Numbered from the stretch's first letter, positions 43,369 through 52,917 are shown. The stretch is DNA of 64,000 bases from Guyparkeria sp016278265 (GCF_044582145.1 NZ_JBDODO010000009.1), one strand, 5' to 3'. The notes: a model not told the origin generated them from the sequence alone. Made by a program: numbers and translations.

Positions 43369-45069
43369 GTGGAATTATCCGGCGGTCAAATCCTGGTCGA
43401 GTGCCTCAAGGCGGAAGGGGTCGATACGGTCTTCGGCTACCCCGGTGGGGCAGTCCTTCACATCTACGATGCCCTGTTTCAGCAGGAAGACGTCCAGCAC
43501 GTGCTCGTGCGCCACGAACAGGGCGCGGTCCACATGGCCGACGGCTATGCCCGTGCCACCGGCAAGCCGGGCGTGGTGCTGGTTACCTCCGGCCCGGGGG
43601 CGACCAACGCCGTGACCGGCATTGCCACCGCGCACATGGATTCGATCCCGCTGGTGGTCTTCACCGGCCAGGTGCATAGCGCGCTGATCGGCAACGACGC
43701 CTTCCAGGAAGTCGACAACGTCGGCATCACGCGCCCCTGCGTGAAGCACAACTTCATGGTCAAGGACGTGCGTGACATGGCCGAGACCATCAAGAAGGCC
43801 TTCTACGTGGCGACCACCGGTCGCCCGGGCCCGGTTGTGGTCGACATCCCCAAGGATGTCACCGACCCGAAGGTCAAGGTGCCGTTCGAGTACCCGGAAA
43901 AGGTCGCGATGCGTTCCTACCAGCCGACCGAGAAGGGGCACTCCGGGCAGATCCGCAAGGCGGTCGACCTGATCGTCAACGCCGAGCGCCCGATGATCTA
44001 CACCGGCGGCGGCGTCATCCTCGGTCGTGCGGCCGACGAGCTGACCCATTTCACGCGCAAGCTCGGTTACCCGATCACGCAGACCCTCATGGGCCTGGGC
44101 GCCTACCCGGCGAATGACAAGCAGCATCTGGGCATGCTCGGCATGCACGGCACCTACGAGGCCAACATGGGCATGCATCATTGCGATGTCCTGATCGCTA
44201 TCGGCGCGCGTTTCGATGACCGCGTCACGGGGGATCTGTCCAAGTTCTGCCCGTACGCCAAGATCGTGCACGTCGACATCGACCCGTCCTCGATCTCGAA
44301 GAACGTGATCGTCGACGTGCCGATCGTTGGCGCGGTCAAGTCGGTGCTCACCGAGATGATCGAGTTGGTCAACCAGGCCGGCGGCGCGAAGAAGACCAAG
44401 GAGCTCGAGTCTTGGTGGGACCAGATCGAGCAGTGGCGCGGCATGAAGTGCCTCGAATACAAGTGGTCCGACGAGATCATCAAGCCGCAGTACGTGGTGC
44501 AGAAGCTCTGGGAGGTCACCGGCGGTGATGCCTTTGTCACCTCCGATGTCGGTCAGCACCAGATGTGGGCGGCGCAGTACTACGGCTTCAACAAGCCGCA
44601 CCGCTGGATCAACTCCGGCGGTCTGGGCACGATGGGCTTCGGCCTGCCGGCCGCGCTGGGCGCCAAGTGGGCGTTTCCCGACGAGGAGGTGGCCTGCGTG
44701 ACCGGCGAGGGCAGCATTCAGATGTGCAGCCAGGAGCTGTCCACGGCGCTGCAGTACCAGCTGCCGATCAAGATCGTCAGCCTCAACAACGGCTACCTCG
44801 GCATGGTCCGTCAATGGCAGGAGTTCTTCTATTCCGGTCGCTACGCGATGAGCTACATGGAATCCCTGCCGGATTTCGTCAAGCTGGCCGAGTCCTACGG
44901 ACACGTCGGCATGCGCATCGAGAAACCATCCGACGTCGAGGGCGCGCTCCGGGAGGCGTTCGCCATGAAGGACCGCCTGGTCTTCATGGACTTCCAGACC
45001 GATCCGGAAGAGAACGTCTACCCGATGGTTCCCGCTGGCGCGGGCCTCAACGAAATGATCCTGCTGTGA
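43369..45069 (+). CDS. ilvI: Acetolactate synthase large subunit
   Basis: ThDP-dependent enzyme that starts valine, leucine and isoleucine synthesis. I use GTG 43369 (566 residues): GAGGTGA lies 8 bases upstream, and the protein then begins ELSGGQILVECLKAEGV as in IlvI. GTG 43336 adds 11 non-conserved residues. Motifs: FGYPGGAVLHIYDAL, the ThDP Glu in RHEQGAVHMADGYAR, and GEGSIQMCSQELSTALQYQ plus LNNGYLGMVRQWQ for Mg/ThDP. First gene of ilvIHC. Confidence 0.97.
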   Translation: MELSGGQILVECLKAEGVDTVFGYPGGAVLHIYDALFQQEDVQHVLVRHEQGAVHMADGYARATGKPGVVLVTSGPGATNAVTGIATAHMDSIPLVVFTGQVHSALIGNDAFQEVDNVGITRPCVKHNFMVKDVRDMAETIKKAFYVATTGRPGPVVVDIPKDVTDPKVKVPFEYPEKVAMRSYQPTEKGHSGQIRKAVDLIVNAERPMIYTGGGVILGRAADELTHFTRKLGYPITQTLMGLGAYPANDKQHLGMLGMHGTYEANMGMHHCDVLIAIGARFDDRVTGDLSKFCPYAKIVHVDIDPSSISKNVIVDVPIVGAVKSVLTEMIELVNQAGGAKKTKELESWWDQIEQWRGMKCLEYKWSDEIIKPQYVVQKLWEVTGGDAFVTSDVGQHQMWAAQYYGFNKPHRWINSGGLGTMGFGLPAALGAKWAFPDEEVACVTGEGSIQMCSQELSTALQYQLPIKIVSLNNGYLGMVRQWQEFFYSGRYAMSYMESLPDFVKLAESYGHVGMRIEKPSDVEGALREAFAMKDRLVFMDFQTDPEENVYPMVPAGAGLNEMILL

Positions 45070-45081
45070 GGGCGGCCTGAC

Positions 45082-45582
45082 ATGCGACACATCATCTCGA
45101 TCCTGATGGAAAACGAGGCCGGCGCGCTCTCGCGGGTGGCCGGTCTGTTCTCGGCACGTGGCTACAACATCGAATCACTGTGCGTGGCGCCGACCCACGA
45201 CGAGTCCCTGTCGCGCCTGACGCTGGTCACCAGCGGTGACGAGCAGGTGATCGAACAGATCGTCAAGCAGCTCAACAAGCTGATCGACGTGGTCAAGGTC
45301 CAGGACATGGCCGACACCGCGCACATTGAGCGAGAGCTGATGCTGGTCAAGCTGCAGGCCTTCGATGGCGTGCGCGAGGAGGTCTATCGCCTGGCCGACA
45401 TCTTCCGCGGCCAGATCATCGACGTGACCGAGTCCAGCTACACCGTCCAGCTGGTCGGCCCGGGCAGCAAGCTCGATGCCTTCATCGACGCGCTCGGCTC
45501 GACCCCGGTGGTCGAGATCGTGCGTTCGGGCGCGCTGGGCATCGCGCGCGGGCCGCGCGGCATGCTGGTTCCCGAGGTCTGA
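45082..45582 (+). CDS. ilvH: Acetolactate synthase small regulatory subunit
   Basis: Regulatory subunit that confers valine feedback inhibition on IlvI. The 166-residue protein starts RHIISILMENEAGALSRVAGLF, an ACT domain (about 2-75), and ends with the second regulatory domain (about 80-160, including GIARGPRGMLVPEV). It lies 12 bases after ilvI. Also called ilvN. Confidence 0.97.
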   Translation: MRHIISILMENEAGALSRVAGLFSARGYNIESLCVAPTHDESLSRLTLVTSGDEQVIEQIVKQLNKLIDVVKVQDMADTAHIERELMLVKLQAFDGVREEVYRLADIFRGQIIDVTESSYTVQLVGPGSKLDAFIDALGSTPVVEIVRSGALGIARGPRGMLVPEV

Positions 45583-45637
45583 GCCTCGCCGATTTCTTTT
45601 TCCTTATTCCAATACCACTCGACTGGAGACACATCTC

Positions 45638-46654
45638 ATGCAGGTTTATTACGACAAGGATTGCGACATCTCCCTGATCCAGGGCAAGAAGGTCGCCATC
45701 ATCGGTTACGGCTCGCAGGGCCACGCCCACGCGCTCAACCTCAAGGAATCCGGTGTCGAGGTGGTGATCGGCCTGCGTGCCGGCTCCGGCTCGCAGAAGA
45801 AGGCCGAGGGCGAAGGCCTGACGGTCAAGACCATCGAGGAGGCTTCTGCCTGGGCCGATGTGGTCATGATGCTGGCGCCGGACGAGAACCACGCCGAGAT
45901 TTACGCCAACCAGGTCGAGCCGAACCTGCGTGAAGGCGCGACGCTGGCCTTCGCCCACGGTTTCTCCGTCCTGTACAACCAGGTCACCCCCCGCAAGGAC
46001 CTCGACGTGATCATGATCGCGCCGAAGGCCCCGGGTCATACCGTGCGTTCCGAGTTCGCCCGCGGCGGCGGCATCCCGGACCTGATCGCGATCCACCAGG
46101 ATGCCTCCGGCAAGGCCAAGGACATCGCGCTGTCCTACGCCTCCGGCGTCGGCGGCGGTCGTACCGGCATCATCGAGACCACCTTCAAGGACGAGACCGA
46201 GACCGATTTGTTCGGTGAGCAGGCCGTCCTCTGCGGCGGTACCGTCGAGCTGGTCCGCGCCGGCTTCGAGACCCTGACCGAGGCGGGCTACCCGGCCGAG
46301 ATGGCCTATTTCGAGTGCCTGCACGAACTCAAGCTGATCGTCGACCTCATGTACGAAGGCGGCATCGCCAACATGAACTACTCGATCTCCAACAACGCCG
46401 AGTACGGCGAGTACGTCACCGGCCCGAAGGTGATCAACGACGAGTCCCGCCAGGCGATGCGCGAGGCGCTGGCCAATATCCAGAACGGCGAATACGCCAA
46501 GCGCTTTATCAACGAGGGGGCACTGAACTACCCTTCAATGACGGCACGTCGTCGTCAGGACGCCGAGCACCCGATCGAGCAGGTCGGTGAGCGCCTGCGT
46601 GGCATGATGCCGTGGATCAGCGCCAACAAGATCGTCGACAAGTCCCGCAACTGA
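45638..46654 (+). CDS. ilvC: Ketol-acid reductoisomerase
   Basis: NADPH- and Mg-dependent enzyme converting acetolactate to dihydroxyisovalerate. The 338-residue class I protein starts MQVYYDKDCDISLIQGKKVA, with the Rossmann motif GYGSQGHAHALNL. The C-terminal knotted domain holds the Mg ligands in FGEQAVLCGG and FECLHELKLI. GGAGA precedes ATG 45638; the long upstream frame from 45476 overlaps ilvH and is not real. Confidence 0.98.
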   Translation: MQVYYDKDCDISLIQGKKVAIIGYGSQGHAHALNLKESGVEVVIGLRAGSGSQKKAEGEGLTVKTIEEASAWADVVMMLAPDENHAEIYANQVEPNLREGATLAFAHGFSVLYNQVTPRKDLDVIMIAPKAPGHTVRSEFARGGGIPDLIAIHQDASGKAKDIALSYASGVGGGRTGIIETTFKDETETDLFGEQAVLCGGTVELVRAGFETLTEAGYPAEMAYFECLHELKLIVDLMYEGGIANMNYSISNNAEYGEYVTGPKVINDESRQAMREALANIQNGEYAKRFINEGALNYPSMTARRRQDAEHPIEQVGERLRGMMPWISANKIVDKSRN

Positions 46655-46697
46655 TTGCGGGGCGATCGCGCGAGACAATCCCGGGAGGGGCAGAAGC

Positions 46698-47477
46698 ATG
46701 GATCACGAAACGCATACCGACGAGCAGGCGCAAGAGGCGCAGACGGCCCATCGGCGGCGCAAGGCGATCTACCTTCTGCCCAACCTGTTCACGACCGGCG
46801 CCTTGTTCGCCGGTTTTTTCGCGATTGTAATGGCCGTTCAGGACAACTTCGTCTCGGCGGCCATCGCCGTCTTCGTCGCCATGTTGCTGGATGGCCTGGA
46901 CGGGCGCGTCGCGCGGATGACCGGCACGGAGTCTGAGTTCGGTATCCAGTACGACTCGCTCTCCGATGTGGTCTCCTTCGGCATTGCCCCGGCACTGATC
47001 GTCTACCTCTGGAGTCTGCAGGGCATGGGCGATCGCTGGGGCATGCTCGGCGCGTTCGTCTTCGCCGCGGCGGCGGCGATTCGTCTGGCGCGTTTCAACG
47101 TGCAGGTGGAAACGGTCGACAAGGGCTACTTCGTGGGGCTGGCTTCACCGGCGGCCGCGGCGGTCCTGATGAGCATGGTGTGGTTTTTCGAGGCGCACGA
47201 CATCCCGTTTCAGGCACAGCAAGGCTGGGTCTGGGTGATCACCATCACCACCGGGTTGTTGATGGTCTCGAGCTTTCCGTACTTCAGCGGCAAACGGCTC
47301 TCGCCGCGCCTGCGGCTGTCCTTTCTCAGCCTGCCGATCGCGATCATCGTGTTCGTGCTGCTCTTGAGGGATCTCGCGCTGACGCTCTGGGTGATCGCCA
47401 GTGCCTATGCGCTTTCGGCACCGTTGTGGACGCTCTCGCGCGGATTGCGCCGGCGCCTGAAACGCTCGATGTCTTGA
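46698..47477 (+). CDS. pssA: CDP-diacylglycerol-serine O-phosphatidyltransferase
   Basis: Membrane enzyme making phosphatidylserine from CDP-diacylglycerol and serine. The 259-residue protein has the CDP-alcohol phosphatidyltransferase motif DGLDGRVARMTGTESEFGIQYDSLSD (D-G-x2-A-R-x8-G-x3-D-x3-D form) and about six or seven membrane helices. It follows ilvC by 43 bases, an arrangement common in proteobacteria, and precedes the leuA leader. Confidence 0.95.
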   Translation: MDHETHTDEQAQEAQTAHRRRKAIYLLPNLFTTGALFAGFFAIVMAVQDNFVSAAIAVFVAMLLDGLDGRVARMTGTESEFGIQYDSLSDVVSFGIAPALIVYLWSLQGMGDRWGMLGAFVFAAAAAIRLARFNVQVETVDKGYFVGLASPAAAAVLMSMVWFFEAHDIPFQAQQGWVWVITITTGLLMVSSFPYFSGKRLSPRLRLSFLSLPIAIIVFVLLLRDLALTLWVIASAYALSAPLWTLSRGLRRRLKRSMS

Positions 47478-47508
47478 ATCGGAGCGCCTCGGTCGTTAAC
47501 TTGGCAAG

Positions 47509-47622
47509 ATGAGCAGTCGTTTTCGCACAGCCCGTTATCCCCTCCCGACCACCGTTCCGGTGGTGGGGCTGCGCGTCGTCTGCCCGTCGCTGCTGCTGCG
47601 ACTGCCCCGCTGGGGCGATTGA
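47509..47622 (+). CDS. Possible leuA leader peptide (37 codons)
   Basis: A short open frame begins ATG AGC AGT and ends TGA, 91 bases before leuA. Its product contains a Val-rich segment (VPVVGLRVV) and a Leu run (SLLLRLP), nine branched-chain codons in 17. This looks like an attenuation leader that senses charged Leu/Val tRNA. Around it lies an ACCACC/GGTGGT hairpin (47557-47573 region). I see no clear ribosome binding site and no downstream T-run terminator, so the control mechanism is unproven. Confidence 0.5.
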   Translation: MSSRFRTARYPLPTTVPVVGLRVVCPSLLLRLPRWGD

Positions 47623-47713
47623 CACGATGCCTGGCGAGGCGACCCACGCGACCACCGACTAGATAAAGAACGTCCGACGGGGGAACCCGGCGGCGACACC
47701 TGAGGTTTTTGCC

Positions 47714-49261
47714 ATGAGCAGCAGTGACTCCTTGATCATCTTCGACACCACGCTTCGCGACGGTGAGCAGAGCCCGGGCGCGTCCATGACGCGTGACGAG
47801 AAGCTGCGTATCGCCCGTCAGCTCGAGCGGCTGGGCGTGGACGTGATCGAGGCCGGCTTTGCCGCGGCGAGCGAGGGCGATTTCAACGCCATCCGCACCA
47901 TCGCCGAACACGTCGAGCACTCGACAATCTGCTCGCTGGCACGCGCCGGCGAGAAAGACGTACGTCGCGCCGGCGAAGCGGTCTCCCCGGCACCGCGGCG
48001 GCGTATTCACACGTTTATCGCCACCAGCCCGATCCACATGGAGAAAAAGCTCCGCATGACGCCGGACGAGGTGGTCGGTCATGCGGAAAAGGCGATCAAG
48101 ATCGCACGCGAGTACACCGACGACGTCGAGTTCTCGGCCGAGGACGCGGTGCGCTCGGAGATGGATTTTCTCGTGCGGGTATTCGAGGCGGCGATCGAGG
48201 CCGGCGCGACCACGCTCAACGTGCCGGACACGGTCGGGTACGCCACGCCGGACCAGTGGGCCGAGCAGATGGCGACCCTGATCGAGCGGGTCAACGGCTC
48301 GGAGAAGGTGGTCTGGTCGACGCACTGCCACAACGACCTCGGTCTGGCCGTGGCCAACTCGCTGGCCGCGGTACGCTCGGGGTTCCGGCAGGTCGAGTGC
48401 ACCATCAACGGTCTCGGCGAGCGGGCCGGTAACGCCGCGCTCGAGGAGGTGGTGATGGCCACCCGCACCCGGCCGGACATCTACGGCGTGTCGACCCGCA
48501 TCGACGCCACCCAGATCGTGCCGACCTCCAAGCTGGTCTCCACGATTACCGGCTACCCGGTGCAGCCGAACAAGGCGATCGTCGGGGCCAACGCCTTCGC
48601 CCACGAGTCGGGCATCCACCAGGACGGCGTGCTCAAGCACCGCGAGACCTACGAGATCATGCGGGCCGAGGACGTTGGCTGGTCCACCAACCGGTTGTCG
48701 CTGGGCAAGCTTTCCGGGCGCAATGCCTTCAAGAGTCGCCTGAAGGATCTGGGCGTCGAGCTCGAAAGCGAGGAGGCGCTCAACGATGCCTTCCGCCGCT
48801 TCAAGGAATTGGCCGACAAGAAACGCGAGATCTTCGACGAGGACATCCAGGCGTTGGTCTCGGAGGTCTATGACGAGCAGGAAGAGGCCTTCCGCCTGGT
48901 GGCCCTGCACGTCTGCTCGGAAACCGGCGAGACGCCGGAGGCGACCATTACCGCCTCGATCCACGGCGAGGAAATGACTGCCACGGCCACCGGGGCCGGC
49001 CCGGTCGACGCTGCGCTGGCAGCGATCGAGAAGATCGTCGCCTCGGGCGCCAACCTGCAGCTCTACTCGGTAAACAACATCACTAGTGGCACCGACGCCC
49101 AGGGCGAAGTCAACGTGCGCCTCGAGCGTGCCGGGCGCATCGTCACCGGGCAGGGCGCAGACACGGATATCGTGATCGCCTCGGCGAAGGCCTACCTCAA
49201 TGCCATCGAGCGCCTCGAGCATCCCCCGAAGCGCGCCCACCCGCAAATGGGTGACGTGTGA
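47714..49261 (+). CDS. leuA: 2-isopropylmalate synthase
   Basis: Commits 2-ketoisovalerate to leucine synthesis. The 515-residue protein has the catalytic N-terminal signature DTTLRDGEQSPGASM (about 11-25), the HCHNDLGLAVANSLAAV motif with metal ligands, HESGIHQDGVLKH, and the C-terminal allosteric R domain (about 390-510) for leucine feedback. GAGG lies before the ATG. It likely responds to the upstream leader ORF. Confidence 0.98.
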   Translation: MSSSDSLIIFDTTLRDGEQSPGASMTRDEKLRIARQLERLGVDVIEAGFAAASEGDFNAIRTIAEHVEHSTICSLARAGEKDVRRAGEAVSPAPRRRIHTFIATSPIHMEKKLRMTPDEVVGHAEKAIKIAREYTDDVEFSAEDAVRSEMDFLVRVFEAAIEAGATTLNVPDTVGYATPDQWAEQMATLIERVNGSEKVVWSTHCHNDLGLAVANSLAAVRSGFRQVECTINGLGERAGNAALEEVVMATRTRPDIYGVSTRIDATQIVPTSKLVSTITGYPVQPNKAIVGANAFAHESGIHQDGVLKHRETYEIMRAEDVGWSTNRLSLGKLSGRNAFKSRLKDLGVELESEEALNDAFRRFKELADKKREIFDEDIQALVSEVYDEQEEAFRLVALHVCSETGETPEATITASIHGEEMTATATGAGPVDAALAAIEKIVASGANLQLYSVNNITSGTDAQGEVNVRLERAGRIVTGQGADTDIVIASAKAYLNAIERLEHPPKRAHPQMGDV

Positions 49262-49280
49262 CGCGGGGGCCGGTCTGAGC

Positions 49281-49805
49281 ATGGCCTTGCGGGTTGATCG
49301 GGAGGCCGCCCTGGGGTGGCTCGGTATCGAGGGTTTTCGTCCCAGTGGGCGCGTGCGCCCGGCCCGTTTGCAATCGCCCGTCGATGGCGATGAGCCGATC
49401 AGCGATGCGACCGTCGAGGCGCGGGACGAGCCGCAGCCGGACTCGGCCGAAGCCCCGGTGGAAACCTCGGCGGATGTCCCGACCCCGGTGCCTGACGGGG
49501 TGGATGACGGGCCACATCGGGAAGAGCCCGTTGGCGAGGCGGCCCTGACCCCGGCTCAGGCGCCGGGCGATCCGGCCGACGAGGGGCTGCCGGACCGGTT
49601 GTGTCTCGCGGTCGACTCCCCCCATCGTCCACTGGCCGAGGCGATTGCCCAGGTCGGCGGTCTGGCCTGCGAAACGGCTGAGGGCGGCGACATCGTGACC
49701 GTGAGAGGGGAAACCTGGGAGCTGGCGGCTCTGGCCGGTGATGGGGCTGCCAAGCGTCGGCTGTGGCGGGCCCTGGTAGCCCGTGGCCGGCGGGTGCGCG
49801 GGTGA
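49281..49805 (+). CDS. Possible divergent DNA polymerase III psi subunit (HolD-like)
   Basis: A 174-residue protein in the position normally held by holD (immediately before rimI, prfC). The N-terminus (REAALGWLGIEGFRPSGRVR, about 7-26) resembles the chi-binding segment of HolD, with LGI followed by an Arg-Pro stretch. The C-terminal part (about 105-168) has CLAVDSPHRPLAEAI and GDGAAKRRLWRALV, in the places of the conserved HolD core. Between them lies an acidic, Pro-rich linker (about 33-104), absent from E. coli psi. The frame ends at the rimI start. Confidence 0.55.
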   Translation: MALRVDREAALGWLGIEGFRPSGRVRPARLQSPVDGDEPISDATVEARDEPQPDSAEAPVETSADVPTPVPDGVDDGPHREEPVGEAALTPAQAPGDPADEGLPDRLCLAVDSPHRPLAEAIAQVGGLACETAEGGDIVTVRGETWELAALAGDGAAKRRLWRALVARGRRVRG

Positions 49806-49822
49806 GGGCCGAGTCCGACGTC

Positions 49823-50269
49823 ATGCCGGCATGGGATTGGGCCGCGCTGGCCGGCGAGGATCTGCCGGAGATCGTCGCGATCGAGGAGGCGGCCCATCCC
49901 TACCCCTGGAGTGAGGCGATCTTCGAGGATTGCCTGCGGGCCGGTTATCGGCTCGACGGGGCCTTTTCGCGCGGGCAGTTGATCGGCTACTCGGTGGTGA
50001 TGACCGTGCTTGATGAGTGGCACCTGCTCAACCTGTGCGTCGATCCGGCCCTCCAGCGGCGCGGGGTGGGACGATTCCTCCTCGAGCGGTTGCTCGAGTC
50101 GGCGGACGCCGGCGAGGCCAGCTGCCTGATCCTCGAGGTCCGCGCCGGCAACACCGCCGCCATTGCCCTCTACGAGTCGACGGGCTTTACGGATATCGGC
50201 CACCGAAAGGCGTATTATCCGGCCCCCGGTGGGCGGGAGGATGCGCGCGTGATGCGCCGCCTCCTGTGA
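49823..50269 (+). CDS. rimI: Ribosomal protein S18-alanine N-acetyltransferase RimI
   Basis: GNAT-family enzyme acetylating the N-terminal Ala of S18. The 148-residue protein (ATG 49823) has the GNAT acetyl-CoA loop QRRGVGRFLLERLLE, an N-terminal IEEAAHPYPWSE motif characteristic of RimI and the ALYESTGF end. An upstream GTG at 49802 overlaps the stop of the HolD-like gene and would add 7 residues. Followed by prfC. Confidence 0.95.
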   Translation: MPAWDWAALAGEDLPEIVAIEEAAHPYPWSEAIFEDCLRAGYRLDGAFSRGQLIGYSVVMTVLDEWHLLNLCVDPALQRRGVGRFLLERLLESADAGEASCLILEVRAGNTAAIALYESTGFTDIGHRKAYYPAPGGREDARVMRRLL

Positions 50270-50351
50270 GTTCCCAAATCATTGTTTCCCAAATCATTGT
50301 TTCATCGGTTCGTCGTGATGACGGGCCCTGTCATTGCAGACCCGAGAGTCC

Positions 50352-51953
50352 ATGAGAACTACCCCCGAAAACGATTACTCCAGCCGCCGGACCTTCGCGA
50401 TCATCTCGCACCCCGACGCGGGCAAGACCACCATGACCGAAAAGCTGCTGCTGTTCGGCGGTGCCATCCAGCTCGCCGGCACGGTCAAGGGGCGCAAGTC
50501 GGGTCGGCATGCCACCTCCGACTGGATGGCGATGGAGAAGGAGCGGGGCATTTCCGTGACCTCGTCGGTGATGCAGTTCCCTTACCGTGAACGCATCATC
50601 AACCTGCTGGATACCCCCGGCCACGAAGACTTCTCCGAAGACACCTACCGCGTACTCACCGCGGTGGATTCGGCACTGATGGTCATCGATGCCGCCAAGG
50701 GCGTCGAGGCGCGGACCATCAAGCTGATGGAGGTCTGTCGACTGCGTACCACACCGATCATGACCTTCGTCAACAAGCTCGACCGCGAGGGCCGTGACCC
50801 GCTCGAGCTGCTCGACGAGGTCGAGACCGTGCTCAACATCCGTTGTGCGCCGGTGACCTGGCCGATCGGCAGCGGCAAGCGTTTCCGCGGCATTTATCAC
50901 ATCGCCCAGAACACCACCTATCTCTTCGGCTCGGCCGATGGCACCCGCGATCAGGCCGTCGAGGCGATCAAGGGGCTCGACAACCCTCTGCTCGACGAGC
51001 GTCTCGGCACCCAGGCCGACGAGTTGCGCGAGGAGATGGAACTGGTGGAAGGCGCGGCCGACGAGTTCGATCTCGACGCCTACCTCAAGGGCGAGCAGAC
51101 GCCGGTGTACTTCGGCTCGGCGATGAACAACTTCGGTGTGCAATCCTTGCTCGACGACTTCGTCGAGTACGCCCCGTCGCCGCAACCGCGCGAGGCAACC
51201 GGCCGCACGGTCGAGCCCTCGGAGAAAAAGTTCACCGGATTCGTCTTCAAGATCCAGGCGAACATGGACCCGCAGCACCGCGACCGGATCGCCTTCCTGC
51301 GTATCTGTTCCGGCGAATTCCGTCGCGGCATGAAGTCCCACCACGTGCGCCTGGGGCGCGACGTGAAGATCCCCGACGCCCTGACCTTCATGTCCTCCGA
51401 CCGCGTGCGACTGGAGACGGCCCAGGCGGGCGACATCATCGGCATCCACAACCACGGCACGGTCCGCATTGGTGACACCTTCACCGAAGGCGAGAAGCTG
51501 GCCTTCACCGGCATTCCGAACTTCGCCCCGGAACTGTTCCGGCGTGCGCAGCTCAAGGACCCGCTCAAGTCCAAGCAATTGCTTAAGGGGCTGTCGCAGT
51601 TGTGTGAGGAAGGGGCGACCCAGCTCTACCGGCCGCTGACCAACAATGACCTGATCCTGGGTGCCGTGGGCGTGCTGCAGTTCGACGTGGTGGCCCAGCG
51701 CCTGAAGGACGAGTACAACGTCGACTGCCGCTTCGAGGCGGTCAACGTGAATACCGCCCGCTGGGTGGAATGCGACGATCCCAAGCGCTTCGAGGAGTTC
51801 AAGAACAAGAATCAGGCGAACCTGGCCATCGATCACGCCGGCGAGCTGGTCTACATCGCGCCCACCCGGGTCAACCTGCAGATGACCCAGGAGCGTTGGC
51901 CCGAGGTGCGTTTCCTGGCCACCCGCGAGCACGGCGACTACCGCACGGAGTAA
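50352..51953 (+). CDS. prfC: Peptide chain release factor 3
   Basis: GTPase that recycles RF1/RF2 from the ribosome. The 533-residue protein (ATG 50352) has the P-loop HPDAGKTTMTEK, the switch region DTPGHEDFSEDTYR, NKLDREGRDP and the EF-G-like domain II and III arrangement of RF3. The open frame starts 6 codons earlier at a TTG. It ends the HolD-like-rimI-prfC unit. Confidence 0.98.
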   Translation: MRTTPENDYSSRRTFAIISHPDAGKTTMTEKLLLFGGAIQLAGTVKGRKSGRHATSDWMAMEKERGISVTSSVMQFPYRERIINLLDTPGHEDFSEDTYRVLTAVDSALMVIDAAKGVEARTIKLMEVCRLRTTPIMTFVNKLDREGRDPLELLDEVETVLNIRCAPVTWPIGSGKRFRGIYHIAQNTTYLFGSADGTRDQAVEAIKGLDNPLLDERLGTQADELREEMELVEGAADEFDLDAYLKGEQTPVYFGSAMNNFGVQSLLDDFVEYAPSPQPREATGRTVEPSEKKFTGFVFKIQANMDPQHRDRIAFLRICSGEFRRGMKSHHVRLGRDVKIPDALTFMSSDRVRLETAQAGDIIGIHNHGTVRIGDTFTEGEKLAFTGIPNFAPELFRRAQLKDPLKSKQLLKGLSQLCEEGATQLYRPLTNNDLILGAVGVLQFDVVAQRLKDEYNVDCRFEAVNVNTARWVECDDPKRFEEFKNKNQANLAIDHAGELVYIAPTRVNLQMTQERWPEVRFLATREHGDYRTE

Positions 51954-52007
51954 GTCGCGAACCTCCTGGCTTGCGGACTCGTCTGGCGTCCACGGACCCG
52001 TGGCGGA

Positions 52008-52718
52008 TCAGTGCTCTGGCGGGTCCCCGTCGGGATTGCCGCCGAGCGTGTGGTCGACCAGCTGGTCGAAGTGTTCCGGGTTGATGTACTGGAACAATTC
52101 GTCGCCGGCGGGCTCGACGGTGATAGCCAGCCCCTTCTCCGGGTAGAGCCACAGCATTGCCGGCGGCTCGTCGCCGTCGCGTTCGCCGCGGGGGATCGGC
52201 CGCTTGTCCGTCGGCTCGCCGAAGTGACGGGTGATCAGTTCTTCCTCGTAGTCTGCAGTGGGCGCGTAGCTGATCGAGCGGATCGGTTTGTCCTGTGCTT
52301 CGACCAAGGCCTCCTCCGACATGGACAACTTGCGTGCCCCGCTCGGGGTCGGGTCGGCGATGCGCGAGTCTCCCGCCCAGCGCTCCAGCGTTGCCGGATC
52401 AACCTCGGCCACCAGGATCACCTTGGCGGTCAGCGGGCCGACGTTCATGCGCCCGAAGAACGCCTCCATCGACAGCGGCTCGCCGGGTTGGGCGAATATC
52501 GCTAGATCGGCCTTCTGGTCATAGCGCCGCTTGAAATCGAGCAAGGTCGACTCCCCCAGCGTTACCCCGAACACCGATACCTGTCCGCGGTCATTGAGCT
52601 TGACGTCCCATGGCAGGAACGGATGCTGCGGCGGAGTGGGTTGGCAGCCGGCCAACATGGCGGCCAGCAGGGCCGCGCCCAGGGCTAAGGATCGAGGGGC
52701 AGAAACGAAGCGCTGCAT
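52008..52718 (-). CDS. Lipoprotein of unknown function
   Basis: A 236-residue predicted lipoprotein. The signal peptide ends in lipobox LAGC (Cys about residue 25) and is followed by a Pro-rich linker. The mature part shows repeated mixed beta segments (VSVFGVTLGESTLLDFKRRY) and no motif I recognise. ATG 52718 is chosen for the signal peptide; the frame opens 15 codons earlier. It stands alone between prfC and a divergent rhodanese gene. Outer- or inner-membrane location cannot be told from the +2 residue (Gln), which does not forbid outer-membrane sorting. Confidence 0.75.
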   Translation of the reverse strand: MQRFVSAPRSLALGAALLAAMLAGCQPTPPQHPFLPWDVKLNDRGQVSVFGVTLGESTLLDFKRRYDQKADLAIFAQPGEPLSMEAFFGRMNVGPLTAKVILVAEVDPATLERWAGDSRIADPTPSGARKLSMSEEALVEAQDKPIRSISYAPTADYEEELITRHFGEPTDKRPIPRGERDGDEPPAMLWLYPEKGLAITVEPAGDELFQYINPEHFDQLVDHTLGGNPDGDPPEH

Positions 52719-52917
52719 AGGTATTCCAGAAGAATCGAGGGATGGAGGCAGTCGGTCGGACAAGCGGTCGACGGCCGCGACACGAGTCCGGATTTAATCA
52801 GCCCGGCGCGCGGCGGGCAAGTCGGCCGTCACGGCAGGCACCACGTCCGTATTGCGTCGATCGAGCGCAAGGGCGTATGTTGCCTGCATTCGGTTTGTCA
52901 CATGAGGAGGGATGCGC

